Assembly: GCA_037951105.1 (NCBI GenBank)
Contig: JBAMJV010009470.1
Span: 69,501-133,500 of the forward strand
Direction: 5' to 3'
DNA length: 64,000 bases
Source of the DNA: Echinarachnius parma
Lineage: Eukaryota > Echinodermata > Echinoidea > Clypeasteroida > Echinarachniidae
A program made the position numbers and the translations under genes. The notes beneath the pieces are model-generated. The model searched no databases. It was not told the origin of the DNA and saw only the letters and a list, made by a program, of their open reading frames with translations. Of the stretch, positions 35,401-49,822 are shown piece after piece (position 1 is the first letter of the stretch; every line of letters begins with the position of its first letter).

Positions 35401-38400
35401 CAGAGCGAACGAATCGTCCGGGATTCTATTGTCTCCAAACGTACGCGTGAATTGCATTGGCGCACTCGCAAATGTTTGGCCCGTACGGAACCAGGAAATG
35501 ATAGTGGTTCCGTAAGTGGTGGTAATTAATTGCTTTGTTTATGAATTACACAACCCTAAATGCAAAATGTTGGGTATCTATTTGATAATGATATCACAAA
35601 ACGATACCAAATCATAAAACTATGTGTTGTTCTTTGCCTGGTGGTCCCCTTTAAATATTTTTTCCCTGGGAAAAACTGCAAGTGTAAACAACTTTGTAAA
35701 TAATTGCATACATTCATTGGCTCTCTGTGTGTAATTTACGGTCAGAATAAAGTAAAATGGATGCATTTTACAATTTGCTAACACGTTTTGATCGCCTTTG
35801 AAATGCATGGTATGCATACAAGTACAGTAGATCTGTTTGCAAAAGGAGAAAGAGAAAGCAATCTCAGCATGTTTGTGTTTAAACTTTACTACGAGCCAAG
35901 CTGTGCCTGCCTATGGATGTATTGTAATGGAGATTTTCTTGACCTTGTGTTCACTGCATGAGTGTGCATTTTACTAGTTGGGACATCGTATTTATTAGAT
36001 TTACAGCTCTAGAGCTCTCTGCTTGTAAGTCCTTTCACTTGGCAGACAAAGATGTGACTCTACAATGTTAACTTGGATGTCTGAATCTCACCCCAAAATT
36101 GTCACTTTAGCAGATTACCACCAGAAAGACAAACTACTGCAATAAAGGGGGGGGGGGGGGGGGGGGTGGGGGAATGAAGTAAAATTATAACATTAGCCTC
36201 ATATTATTGCATCCCAGCACTGAATTCATACATCATGTACTGTACGTACTAAAAATATGCAGTACACTCTCACTAGAAATTACTATTCCTACTTTCTAAG
36301 GGACATTTACATTCACATATTTACACACTTGTATGATTATAATATTTTGTATTTTGGTATTTGATTTGATGCGGTATGGTAGTGGTGTCAGTTAAACTAC
36401 TCTTACACCAGGGAGATGGAATTTAAGTTGGGAGTTACATTAGTATTCAGATGCTGGCAAGGATGGGACCCCACATGAAACATGTCATTTGTAAATTGTA
36501 GCTAGTAATGTATGTGATAACCATTTACATAATAAACATGTACATACCAGTATGTACACTGCAATTTCACACTGTGAGACCATCAAACCTTGGATTGTAC
36601 TACAAGTACATGTAGGGATCTCCCAAGACCTACTAGTACAATCCATGATCAAACTAATATGAACATGTGTGTGTTTGATATATTTTTCTTTGTGTACAGT
36701 CAGTGATATACCAATAATCTAATCCAGATTGAAAGGTGACTATTTTGTTGTCATGAGAATGTAACTATTCTTGCTGTGACCTTGGGGCCATGCTCAACAT
36801 TCCATCAGGTATTCCCTGATAATATGCCTAGCTTTAGCTGCCTTGGCTTTAGAGCTGGCTTTTCACCCTGCAGTCACCCACACAGGGTTTCATCTTAAAC
36901 TTAAAGGGACTGTGTTGTCGTGTCAGGAGGCAAGTTTCTAAGCGCAGACAGGGAGGCACCATGTCGCTGTGTGAGCACTCAATAGCTAGCTTACATACAC
37001 TAGAGAGTTGTGTGAGGTGTAGTGCTCAAATGCACAATTCTGCCTGATTCTAAAGACTTGGCGCTGCCTTGGGTGCATTCTGACTTTGTTTGACAATGCA
37101 GTTACATGTACTTTAAAGATAGTACTAGGTCTATGTTGTCCAACAAATTTGCTTAATATCAGGAAAAGTGGGTCACAAAACTACTCAGATCTATGTGTCA
37201 TTTATTAGAAGCCCATGTCAACTATTAACTTTTCTATTCCATAACTTAACATACAATTTGTAAGTAAAAAAAATGATATTCAAACATTGTGGAATGCTAT
37301 CCTGATTGGTTTTTAATCCACTAATCTGCATGATTTTAAGATGATTTAGCCTGAAAAATGTAAAATGCTTTTCCCTTTTTTCACATAGAGCATCTACTTT
37401 GGGCTGCAATACAGCAACAAGAACTACAAGTTGCGATGGGTGGACCTGGAGAAGCCACTGAAGAAACAGTTGGACAAGAATGCCCATGAGTCCCAGCTCC
37501 GCCTTGGCGTTATGCTCTACACCAACAGTACGCACACCCTCAGGCACGAGATGACCAGGTGAGACATTAGTGACAAAAACCTATCATTCCTTGGAAATGT
37601 AATGCAAATGTTTGTTTTTAAATGATATAAATGCTATACTCCACCATTATGCAGTACCCTCAGGCATAAAATGACATGATTGTAAAGTTGCAATTAATGG
37701 CAAATCAGAAAATATGCCCATTTGAACCAATTGGATTATCGCATTAATCACCACTTTACAGTTAATCACCACTTTACAGTTGATAACAACTCCTTCTGGC
37801 AACAGGGCCCAGGTGAGACATTTTTGAAAAAATTCAGCTCCCAAAATTTAATGCAATTTAACGTTTTATTCCCTCAATATGATGTGTTATGATGAGTCAA
37901 ACTTAAATAATTATACAGTTCCTTAGCATTATGCGTTACTACTTCTACACTAAGAAAAGTAATATTATTGCCCTTTTGTATTAGAAGACCTGATGAAAAG
38001 TAATTTAAAGGTACACTTGAGTATTAGTACTACCCAAAGTGCCCCTTGACGCTAAATTGGTTGGTTTTATTTCCATTTGAAAGTTCATTGAATAATGTAA
38101 AATGAGAATCATTCCCTTTCGAATGCTCTCATAGTTGTAAAATTTGAGTTCAAAATATGTTATTTATACGTATATCGTCTGGCTAGGCGATATCTTGACT
38201 TTTTAAAACAAATACATAAATTTATAACTATTAGTTTGTACTCTATCTATGCAGGTTTTGGTTACTAAAATTCAGTTTGACCAAAACTCAACTATCCCTT
38301 TAAAGCATTCAGAGAAAAAAATGAAGTTCTAAGACTTTCTGTCTCTGTGATTTTTTCAATATTAACCTGATTCAACGTTATCAGGAAAACAGGATGCAGG

Positions 38401-38965
38401 ACTTATAAAAATATCTTATTTTTTTGCATCCTGTTTTCCTGATAACGTTGAATCAGGTTAATATTGAAAAAATCACAGAGACAGAGTGAAACATGTATTT
38501 CCCCTTTTGAGTTTTCTTTGCTAAGTTGGTTACTTGGTTTAGTTTTTCACTTTCCCTGAGAGGTTATTTGAGACATTTCTGTTACATGAGTCACCATTCC
38601 CAGAAATCATTCTTCCCACAAGATACACATAATGCACTCAGTATGTGAAGTGTGGTTTACGAGAGAATGCATTATGAAGCCACATCATGTTCAGTGTTTA
38701 TTTGACAAACTGTGTCAATTTTCAGGTGTAAAATATTTCTGTGCAAATTTACACATGTATGCACATTTACTCTGCATTGTTTGTGAACAATTGCATTGCT
38801 TTTCACAACTATTTTGGTATTGAGCATCATTTTATGGATACTCAACCCTCGAAATTAGCATAGGCCCGATGGCCCGGGGCCACCAAAAATTGCTGTCGGG
38901 CCAGTAAAAAACGCATATTTCAATGTTTGGTGGCCCGATCGGGCAAGCAAAAAAAAAAAAAAAAA

Positions 38966-39008
<43 letters not shown>

Positions 39009-42000
39009 TAATTTTTTTTAAATACCCTGTAGTCATGTTTAGGGCATGACAAGAGCTTGATTTTAAATATAGCATTCAGCAACTTATACCCTTTTCTCAC
39101 ATACAAAATATTGGTTAGTTAAAAAGTTGCAAGTTAATTGAGCAAAGTAACACTGCTGCTAATGAATATTCATACATTCTTGAGCAGCAGTAGCCTACTC
39201 ATTTTCTAACCAGTTAAAAAAAAAAAATTCATATTTAAAATCGTTTTTAGTTATTTAAGTTATTTTGCGTATTTTAAGAATCTAATGAGCATCATGAATA
39301 TTTATATATGCTGCTCATGAATATTCACTACAGTGTCTAAAAAAAATTACAGGGTGTCTAAAAAAAAAAATTACAAAAAAAAGACTTTTTTTTTCAAATT
39401 TGTTATGAATCCCGTAAATTCAACATCATGTTTGAAGTTTGAACAGTGTGTTGTGAGTTGTCTCACTTGTCTGCAATATTGTTTACGAAGAATCCAATGT
39501 TTGTTTGATAAAAAATATTGGTGTATTGCCTAGTACCCTGAAACTATGAATATGGTTATTGTATACATTTTACTTTTGTTTTTCATTATTTTTTCGGGCC
39601 AGTAGATTTTGGTTTCGGGCCACCAAATTTGGAAAAATACTAATTTTACTGGCCCGACCGGGCCACCAGCAAAAAAAGTTAATTTCAAGCATTGGGATAC
39701 TAATAGAATACTGTACATTATATAAATGTATGTTTTGTGACATTTAGGTATACTGTTGAATAACAGAAATGTATTTCATCTCCTAATTTACATTTTATCT
39801 CTTGATTTATGTGTACAGCCCTACAATTATATTTTCAATTGGCACTCGCGATAATCATTTATTAATTTGTCATGCGTGTATTTGTTTAGTGCACTCTTCA
39901 CTCAGCCTACAATATCTATTGAGTGTGTACCACTACATGTACATTACCTTGTACATACCATTCAAATTTATCTTGAAATTTAAAAATAGTATATTTTATT
40001 ATGATCAGTAATCAAGCGTGTGCATGTGATTCATGCTAAGGTGCATAATATGTAGCAATAACAATTTTATACAATTTATTGTAGTTAAGACTTCAGAGAT
40101 TCATGCAGATTACACAATCAATACAAATCTCACTCTCCGCTCTCCCTCACTTTTTAATTTTAGGAGGAAGAATTAAAATGTAAAATAATCAATAATGACA
40201 ATATGAATAAGACAGCTGGCTTTCGAAACCCAGCATATAGTTTATTTGCATGTGATATTGCACACAATATACAGTATAAAACCGTATACTGATTAAAGAA
40301 TTAATATTGCAGGAGATCAGAATAGTACGATTTTATAAACCTCTTGTATTTTCTTTTCAATGAAAAGGTAATTGAAAAAAAAAAAAAAATTTTCATGTGC
40401 TCATGATGGCTTGTAGGAGACGCATGCAATTTCTATTTCTGAGCATGTTGAGCAGCACTGTAGTACATTATGAACAGCTTTGGTTAGACGGGATGTAATC
40501 ATTGTAATATGTGTATCTTCAATCACATTTAGTGATATTTCTAGTTTTTTTAAATCAATGGAAGACAACCCATTGCCTGTCTAATTAGATATAATTTGTC
40601 CTAATATTGCACATGGCATCCCAGGTTCACATGTGCAATGGGTTAACGGGTGATATGAACTGTCACAGTGAACAGACAGATTATTGGAATGACACAGATT
40701 CCAGTGTCAACGTGAATAATTGAGTGTCCCATAGTTCCACTAAATGGCTTGGCTAGCTAGATGGTCCCAGCAAGGAGTAGCCCAGCTATTAGTAACCCCT
40801 TGGTCACATTGACTTGCTTCCCACAAGGATACAATTTCACAGTGGGGATAGAAAAGAAACTTTCCTGGAATTCCACTCCAGAGGATGGATATCACTCTCT
40901 GGTGTCTCGTCAGATTGTCGCTTCTTTGTTGGAGATCTATTGAGGAATTTTTAGCATACTTTCTTTAACGAATCTACATATAATTTTGAAAGGGAACAAG
41001 TAACATTGTCAAAAATCTTTCTTAGAACTATATATTCATATTACCAATAGAAGCATAGGAATGGTTTTGTTTTTTCGAATTTCCTTTTTGTTAAAATGAT
41101 ATTTATGATTGAAGTCTGTTTTTTGTTTTCATTTTCTTGAAGCATTTGTCAATTAAAATTGTATTCCCTCCAAAATGTGCATCAATACTATGTGGAATCC
41201 TTATGTGGAAAACATATTCCTAATACTGAGATGGTTATATCTCTAATATACATGTATGTGACTCGACACACAATCTGTAAGAAAGCTTTCTGGTAATAAG
41301 TGCAATTTATAAATATTTGTAATTTTCAATGAATTCCTACTCTAAAACCCCAGTACCATAGAAAGTCTACAAAATCATTTATCATGGCAGGATGTGGTCT
41401 AGATTGATTAGATACCAGGAAAATATCTTGCAAAATTGAATAGGAAGATGGAAATGCAGATAGGCCTTGAAAGCAGGCCATCATGCTTGATGTGTAATGA
41501 AAAGAGTCAACTGTCCATGGCACACTTGCATTCCAGCCTCTTATTGACCATCATGGGGTCACATTCCGATCCCTCAGGTCATTGTGTGTTTTATTGATGT
41601 TAAATACTGGGGAGTCATAGTGCCTGCCCACTGCCTACATTATGTACAATGTATTACATGTGTAAGTGGTAGCATCACTTCCACCAGCCCACAGAGTTGT
41701 CTTTTTGAAAGCATTAGAGCATGAACTTACAATGTATAAAGTACATGTAACCAATGTTACTTTCTAAATGCAGGGGGCTCATTTTAATTAAAGGGGTAGT
41801 ACAGTTTTGGTAAGGCTGAACTTTAGTATCCAAAACCTGGAGTACGAGTAGTTTTGGATAAACTAATATTTATAACTCCACCATGCTCGAAAGGTATACA
41901 AAATTACAAACGACTAAGTAAAAAGCCCGTTATCATTAAAAAAAGAGCCATTAAAACACAAGAGGGCGCTTTCTAAAAAGGCATCGGTTTCAACCATTTT

Positions 42001-45000
42001 TCATACAAAATTATGCATGTGATGTTTTATTGAAATAATGATTAAATAGAGAGATCATCAACAACTATTTAAAAAATGCTTTTGAACATTTTTGAAAAAG
42101 TGCAAGCATTTTTTTTTTTTTTTGAAAAAATCATCTAATTATTTGGGCCCCAAATAATTATAAGATCAGATATATTTATTGATATTTCAGTCGTTTCTGG
42201 GTCGATTTTTACCAAATAAAATTTATTCTGCCATTAAAATTGCATGATCTCTCAAATTCGACACTCAGTTTTTCATTACCTCACAAAAAAATTGTGATGT
42301 GCAGCGCCCGCTCTACCAAAACTAAACTACCCCTTTAAGAAGATTACTACCTTTCAAAATACAATAACAGCAACAAAATAGACTCATAGTCATAGGAAGA
42401 AGAAATGTAGGAATTTGTCAACGTGTATGTGTGTGTGTGTGTTTTGTTTTTATTTTTTTTGGGGGGGGGGGGGGGGAGGGGAGAAGGGGGCCATGGTTAT
42501 GTCTGTTTCTCATTACCTGACAAAATTCCTGTGTGGTGATTGATGTGATATATATCAAACACTGTAAATTCTGTAATGCGTTATATAAAAATGCCACAAA
42601 TTCTCAAGACTCAAGTATACCAGAGACTAGAGGTGGGAAGACCTCTCTGAGTATACTGTGCATACTGTGTCTTTTTGTTGTATTCAGTATTGTGAATTTC
42701 AATTTTATGGCAATAACCAAATCACATATCACAAGATATATGATGGTTAATTACAGTATGAAAAATATAAAGAGTGGCTGGGAACCAATATGAAAGACGT
42801 TTTAAAGCAATTAATGATGAGTCCTAACATGTATGGCATGTTCTAATCCAATATTTCCCCCCAGGCTTATTCTGTTAACTTTTGAATAGCACACTCATTT
42901 CATGTTAAAAATAAAAGATATGGTGCTCAGCCACAGAAGGTCAAGATAACTATAATATTTTGTAGTGCCAGCAACTAAAAGTACTCTACACTGCGCTCTC
43001 TTAAGAACTTTTGCATTTGGGAGGGTTTCCAGGGCCGGGGCAATAACTTGTTGATTTATTGCTACTCAGAGACAGTTGTTTGTTTTTCATGCATGTGTTA
43101 AATACTTAAAGAGAAATGCAATGTTATTTTCAGGTCTTCTTTTTCGTGCCTATCAGTATGAAACAAGCAAACTGACAATTATTTTGCTGAAAATGTTATA
43201 TCAAAGAATCATTACATTATGATTTTCAAGGTCGCAGGCATTTTGTTGGCTGAATTGATGTGAGCCCTCAACCCACAATTGATCTACTTACTTTTTATTG
43301 ATAAATAAATGAAAATGAGCAAAGAACAACTATTTCTTCTTCTTCTTCTTCTTCTTCTTCTTCTTCTTCTTCTTCTTCCAGTACTGTGCAGAACCTCCTA
43401 GGATTATACTCACACAAGAGAAAAGCCAAAATGTCCTTACGCATCTTCATTTATTTTTAACATTTGTATGGTCAGTTGTCCCTATCTTTACTTTATATTT
43501 AATTTGTTTCACTGGTGTAAAGTATAATTATGTAGATCTACAGAATAACAGGTTTTCCCCAATTTATTGTCGCTTGACTGTCTAAAAAGATGAAGATTTC
43601 AATAAATGTATTTTTTTACCCTTACCATTACACTTCTTTTGACTTATTCTCTATTTGTTGTTGCTATTAGATACATGTACTACCTGCAGTTGAAGAGTGA
43701 CATTGTGGAAGGGATACTCCCATGCAGTGTGGATCAGGCAGTCTCTCTGGCCAGCTTGGCAGCTCAAGGTAAGATATCACATTTTATTCTTTAGATTCTT
43801 TCATGTAACGTTAACCTGTTCCCTACAAGTTTCTGAAATCCCCATAGACTTTGTACACAACCCACCTGGTCCCCGTAGCCAAGGGGTTAAAGGGATCTAG
43901 TAACATTGTCCAAATCCATAAAACTTCATTAGAAATCTAGTGGTTCTCTCATACCTATTTGGTTTACCAATACTATAGAAGCATGGAACAGGTTTTGTTT
44001 TTTCGAATTTCCCTTTACGATTGAAGTGTTCAGATTTTTAACTATTCACTGGATAATCATAACTGTACAAAGTCAGTACAATGATTTAGCAAATAGCGCT
44101 TTGCATTTTCGCTCATTACTCGGCCATATAAACATCCATTTAGTGTGGAATTCTCACACAATATTCATAGGATATATCAGATCACAAAACTACAGATTAT
44201 ACCAACCATTCATCACTTTTTGCGCATGTCACCAATTTGACTATGTACATCACTTTAATAGTTACCCTAGGAAGCTTGGCACTGCAATGTGTGAGATCAA
44301 CCAGCCTCGTCTTACAAATAAAATCAAACGATTTCAACATTTTCTTGTTAATTCAATTTGTAATAATTTCCATTTTCATTGCATTCCTTTTTTGCAAATA
44401 TGAAAAAAATAGATGGTAAAAGGAAAACATAATGTAATAGTGGTTCAGATAATGTATTTTACAAAGAAGTTTGATTTGTAGAGCGCTTTAGAAAATAATC
44501 CTTCACTTTTCTCAGAATATGATTGTTGAAAAATTGTATTTCCATACAAATTTTTTTTGGAATTTTTTAAACGTGCATATTTCAGACATCGAAGGACAGT
44601 CATAATGGCCTTGTTCTAAATATTATGACAGCAAATGCTGTAGTATAGAAGAAGAAAAAATATTTCGAAACACATGTACAGTATGCATATATTTGAGCAT
44701 GTAGTTCGCTTTGTATGAAAGTACTCTTTAGAACCGAGCAAACAAAAAACAAAAAATCCCCAGAGATGTGCTAGTAGTGGGAGAGAAAAGAGAACAAATC
44801 AAACAGATGGCTACAACTACATGCAGTTATTAAAGAGATCTGTCTAGAATCCGGGACGCGGTCACAAATTTTCCAAATAGCAGAGGGAGGGACAATGAAC
44901 TGATGGAGAAATATATGGTTTTGGTTGGAAAAATGCAGGGTTAGGGTGAAGGAAAAAAAAAAAAAAAAGTCCCTAAACTTGGAACAGCTACGGGGCGTTT

Positions 45001-48000
45001 CATCTTCTTTGGAGTGAGGACCCTTGTGAAACATTCCACCTGCCTTTTCTGGAAATAGTATATCCTGGACTTGAGTGATGCTCAACTTTGTGCTGCTTTT
45101 CAAGTGAACCCTTCCAGCCTCCAGGCCCATATTATGATATTTAAAATGGCTGAATATTGTTTTAGAGCTTATTTATTGCACCAATGTGAATGAATGTGAG
45201 GTGTTAATCCCCCCCCCCCCCACCCCCCCCCCCCCCCCCCCCCCCCCAAGCCTGCACTGGAAACACTATCTCCAAACCTTGAGTGATGCTCAACTGGGGC
45301 CCACTCTTCTCTATGAGTTAACTCTTGCATTGCTGAGCTATGAGGAGGATATAGTGTTATAACAAATGTACTGTGCTCATGTGAATGTAAGGGTTTATAT
45401 GAACCCCTTCCTCTAGAGCTGAAGTCAGTGGTTGACTGAAGCATGGTACAAACAAGCCAAAGGGAAGAACTAGTCCAATTTCTTTGCATGAAAAAGACAA
45501 GTAAGGGAACAAAGTTTTAAAAATGCAATAATGATAACATCCCTAAAGCTTCAATGTGGAAATGTGATGCGTTGTTTGCCAGTAAATGCCCATGACTACA
45601 ACAAGTCATAATTTGCGACTTGTCAGAGGTGATCTTTGGCCTCCATTTTCCCTCATGATTTTTTCCCTGGTCCTTTCTGAGAGTCAAATAGGAAAGAAAA
45701 GATCAGTAGTGTCAGGAGAAGAATGTGGTGAAAAGAGAAACGTGCTGAGTTAAAGAGAGTATACATATCAAAGAGAATCTTACTCTCTGTAATCAAATAT
45801 CTACAAGTATGAACAAGAGTATCAAGAAAAGGCCACTTTTATTCTTACATTGTAAGGAAAATGGTACATGTTTTGAGAACATTGTGATCTGAAATCTTAC
45901 AAGCAGTGTTTACAGAACTACATCTAGTTTCTTATGTTGCCAGATTTTACAATCTTTCTAACTTTTAAAGACATTTATCATTTCAATTATTTTATTTTCT
46001 TAGTTGCTATGTTGTGTTTTAAAATATCTAAATAATAGTCTCATAGTCTCATGCTTCAAAAAGAAAATTGTTTCAATGGCCGTAACTGTTAGTTTTTTAC
46101 AAACCAAACTTTCAATGTACAAATACACTTTGTACTTTTTAAAATGGTACCATTACCAAGTACTTATTGTATTCTTTTCTCTTTTCCACTTTCTGTTTTG
46201 AGCAGCTGAGATTGGTAACTTTGACCCTGCCAAGCACACAGTGGAATTCCTGCAGCAACACTATGTACTTCTACCCAAGGTGAGTTGACCTCTGTCGTGA
46301 CCTTGAGAATGAGGGAGAGGGGAAAAGAGAGGAGGAGAGAGGAAGGTAGAGCTAGAAGGAGAGGGTAAAACAGAAGAAAGGAGAGAGGGAGGAAAGAAAA
46401 AAGAAGGAGAGGGGGAGAGGCTGGGGATCATGGATGGAATGTTTTTTTTTTAGTGTGTGTGTATGTGGAGGAATTTGTATTTTAAGGTTTTTATTGAGAG
46501 TACTACAAGACATATTTACATACTGTAGTATAAATATAACAATACTATACATGCGATAATATAAACAAATACAATTATTTACAAATCGAGACAAATTGGG
46601 AAATTCACTCTCCTACAAGTGGCCTAGTTATATTACTTATCTTATATACTACCATCCATCTTTGGTTTTTTAGAAAACTATATAACATAATGATTTTTTT
46701 TATCTGGCAAGCATCAACTACTGTATATCCACATGCGACACACTTGGGCTACTACTACACAAGTTATTTTGAAGAAAACAAAGGGACATTGAATTGAATT
46801 GAATTTATTTAATAAAGTGAAAATCATATTCAATATCTATGGATGTGCATAGTGGATTCATGGCCACCTTGGGTCTAGCCTCTAGGTTGAGAAAGAATGC
46901 AGAGACATGGTGGAGAATGAGGGGGGGGGGGGGGGGGGGGGGGATGAGCACAATACACAAAGTTCTATACATGTACATTGCACTGGTATGTAATATAGTA
47001 TTTACTCTTCATGGTACTGTAGGTCCACAGTAACATGTGTACTGCAAGCCAAGGTAAGTTGACCTCAGCAGTGACCTTGATAGTGTTGGGTGATCCTTGG
47101 GCTTGGGTCCAGTTGGAGAAGAGAGAGTGAGAAAGAAGGGGAGAGTGTAAGATGGCAAGATGGTGATTTGAACGTGAATGTCAAAAGTGCTCTTTAACAG
47201 CATTTATATACATGTAGTTATGTACATACATTTTGTTTCCTTCATAAATTGCAGATACTATTATAAAAGTATTTTGTTTAGAAATCAACAGAATGAGGAG
47301 AATCAGACAGAAAGACAATGATAACCAACAAAGTTCTTCAGTTCTTCTATATTTCTTTGAATCTCCAGAACATGACCCCAGACAGCGAGAGTCTCTCGGA
47401 GTTGCTAATGAAAGTGCTTCACGAGTACCAGGCATGGGGGGAGGGGGGGGGGGGGGAGGGGGAAGGGGAAGGGGAAGGGGAAGGGGTAAGAAATCTTTTA
47501 ACCCATCATATTAGTTTATCCATAGTTCTGCAGTTCTACTAATGTATTTCTTTGCTTCCTCCAATCCAGAACATGACCCCAGACAGTGAGAGTCTCTCGG
47601 AGTTGCTAATGAAAGTGCTTCACGAGTACCAGGCATGGGGGGGGGGGGGGGGGGGAGGGGGAAGGGGAAGGGGAAGGGGAAGGGGTAAGAAATATTTTAA
47701 CCCATTATATTAGTTTATCCATAGTTCTGCAGTTCTACTAATGTATTTCTTTGCTTCCTCCAATCCAGAACATGACCCCAGACAGCGAGAGTCTCTCTGA
47801 GTTGCTAATGAAAGTGCTCCATGAGTACCAGGCGAGGGCAGGCATGTCTACTATGGGCAGTGAGCTTGCGTACATCGAGCATGCTTCTAAGCTAGAGGGC
47901 TATGGGCAAGAGAGCTTCCCTGCCAAGGTAAGGATGTTGTTGTTGTTGTTATGTTGATGTGGATGAAGTTTTGTTCATGTTGTATTTCATGTTGTAGTTG

Positions 48001-49127
48001 GTGTTGATTTTGTTGTAGTGTGGCAGGCTTTTAAGCAAGCAGGCTTCTAAGCTAGAGGGCTATGAATAAGAGAGCTTCCCCACCAAGGTAAGGATGTTAT
48101 CAATGTCGTCGTTGATCTGGATGAAGTGCAGTACATACATTTTTTAGTACAAATTCAGTCAGATGCTGTAGAGCCTCCAAAGATGAATCATCGTATGTAG
48201 CTGATTTAACCTCTCTTTCATTTCTATACAACCATGTAAAATACATGTACTTTTCAATAACAATTATAACTCAGGAATAGTGTCAGTTCTCCTTTGTAAC
48301 TGACTGTATACATTTGCAGTCATATAACTTTATTAGTACACATTTTCTTCTCCAATAATAGCATGGGATATTGTAGAATTGTAGAATGTTTAAGTACTTT
48401 ATAGTTTATCTCTCTTTCCTGCTATTCAACAAAGTTTTATCGGACAGTCTACTGAGCACTTGGCTGTGTGTCCTAAATGGTAATAATACTTGGTTTGTTA
48501 CTTTGTTTATTCTGTGAATTGGTTGTGAGACCGTTTGATTGTGAGTACAAGTAGGGCAGGAAAATAACCTTGTATATTGTCTAAAAATAAAATATGTACA
48601 TTTATATAACCCTGAAAATAAATAAATAGAATATTTCTGTAACAAAGGCATAGACACAGACAAAAGTACAAAGACAAATTTTGATTTAGCATTTTTAGAG
48701 TGTGTCCAACCATAGTCCAACCATTCAAAGTGATTCCCTCGTGTAATGAAAAACGATAACAGGAACAATTATATCTAGAGATGGTATCTTGTAAGTGTCA
48801 ACATTCCATACATTGTTTGTGGTTTGTTTTCTCCTTGTTCACAAATAGTTTCTTAGCAACTGTATCAATTACTTTTTTCTTCATGTGATCTCTGTGTGTG
48901 TTTTTGTGTTGATGATGACTGTGGGAATGAGCTATTTCTGAACTCTTAAACAAAATCAAATTATACAATCATGCTGGCAACTATACTATAGGCTAATCTC
49001 CCTTATTCAAGCTACTTTCATATTAAATTGATGAAGCAAACATTACAAGCAAAATAGAATCAATTACGAGCGCTTAGAGGCCATTTTGCAGTTGCGCTTT
49101 TTAAATACCTATTTTTATTATTTATCA

Positions 49128-49173
<46 letters not shown>

Positions 49174-49187
49174 CATAATTATCGTTG

Positions 49188-49234
<47 letters not shown>

Positions 49235-49290
49235 ACTACTATTATTATTATTATTATTAATACTACTATTATTATTCTATTATCATTATC

Positions 49291-49323
<33 letters not shown>

Positions 49324-49783
49324 GTAATTATTATTATACTGATTAATTCATTTTGATTCCTTTTGTTTGTGTATTCAGGATGAGTCTGGTAATGAACTGT
49401 TCATCAGTGCATCATTCACAGGCCTCATCGTCAAGCATCTCAACAGACAGGAGACTGTGCATTTCCAGTAAGTATCAGGGGAAAATCATACAATATATTT
49501 TATTTTCTGGGGCTACTGTAATAGATAACATTTATATTAAAATTAATACTAATGTTTCAAAGTGCTGTATTATGTAACATTATTACCCTGGCTTTAGATC
49601 ATTAGCTACCCTGGTATTAAAAGGTGCATCAAGTAATTCAAGGGTCCCGTTGCAGAAATAATAATAATTAACAATTCTTATATAGCGCATAACTCATAGT
49701 TTCAAAACATGTCCCTATGCGCTGTAGAGAAAGGAAATACACGTAGAAAGAGATTATCTGGGTTTCAGTAAGAGAGAGAGGGG

Positions 49784-49822
<39 letters not shown>

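Noticed and set aside
43334-43378. (TTC)n tract considered as a repeat-expansion or CRISPR-like array
   Set aside because: Plain trinucleotide microsatellite without spacers.
44026-44403. 125-codon plus-strand ORF in intron 3
   Set aside because: It runs through a family B MITE segment and AT-rich intron and shows no domain-like pattern.
48406-48768. 120-codon minus-strand ORF in intron 5
   Set aside because: Low-complexity AT-rich translation, no recognisable motif, inside a well-supported intron.
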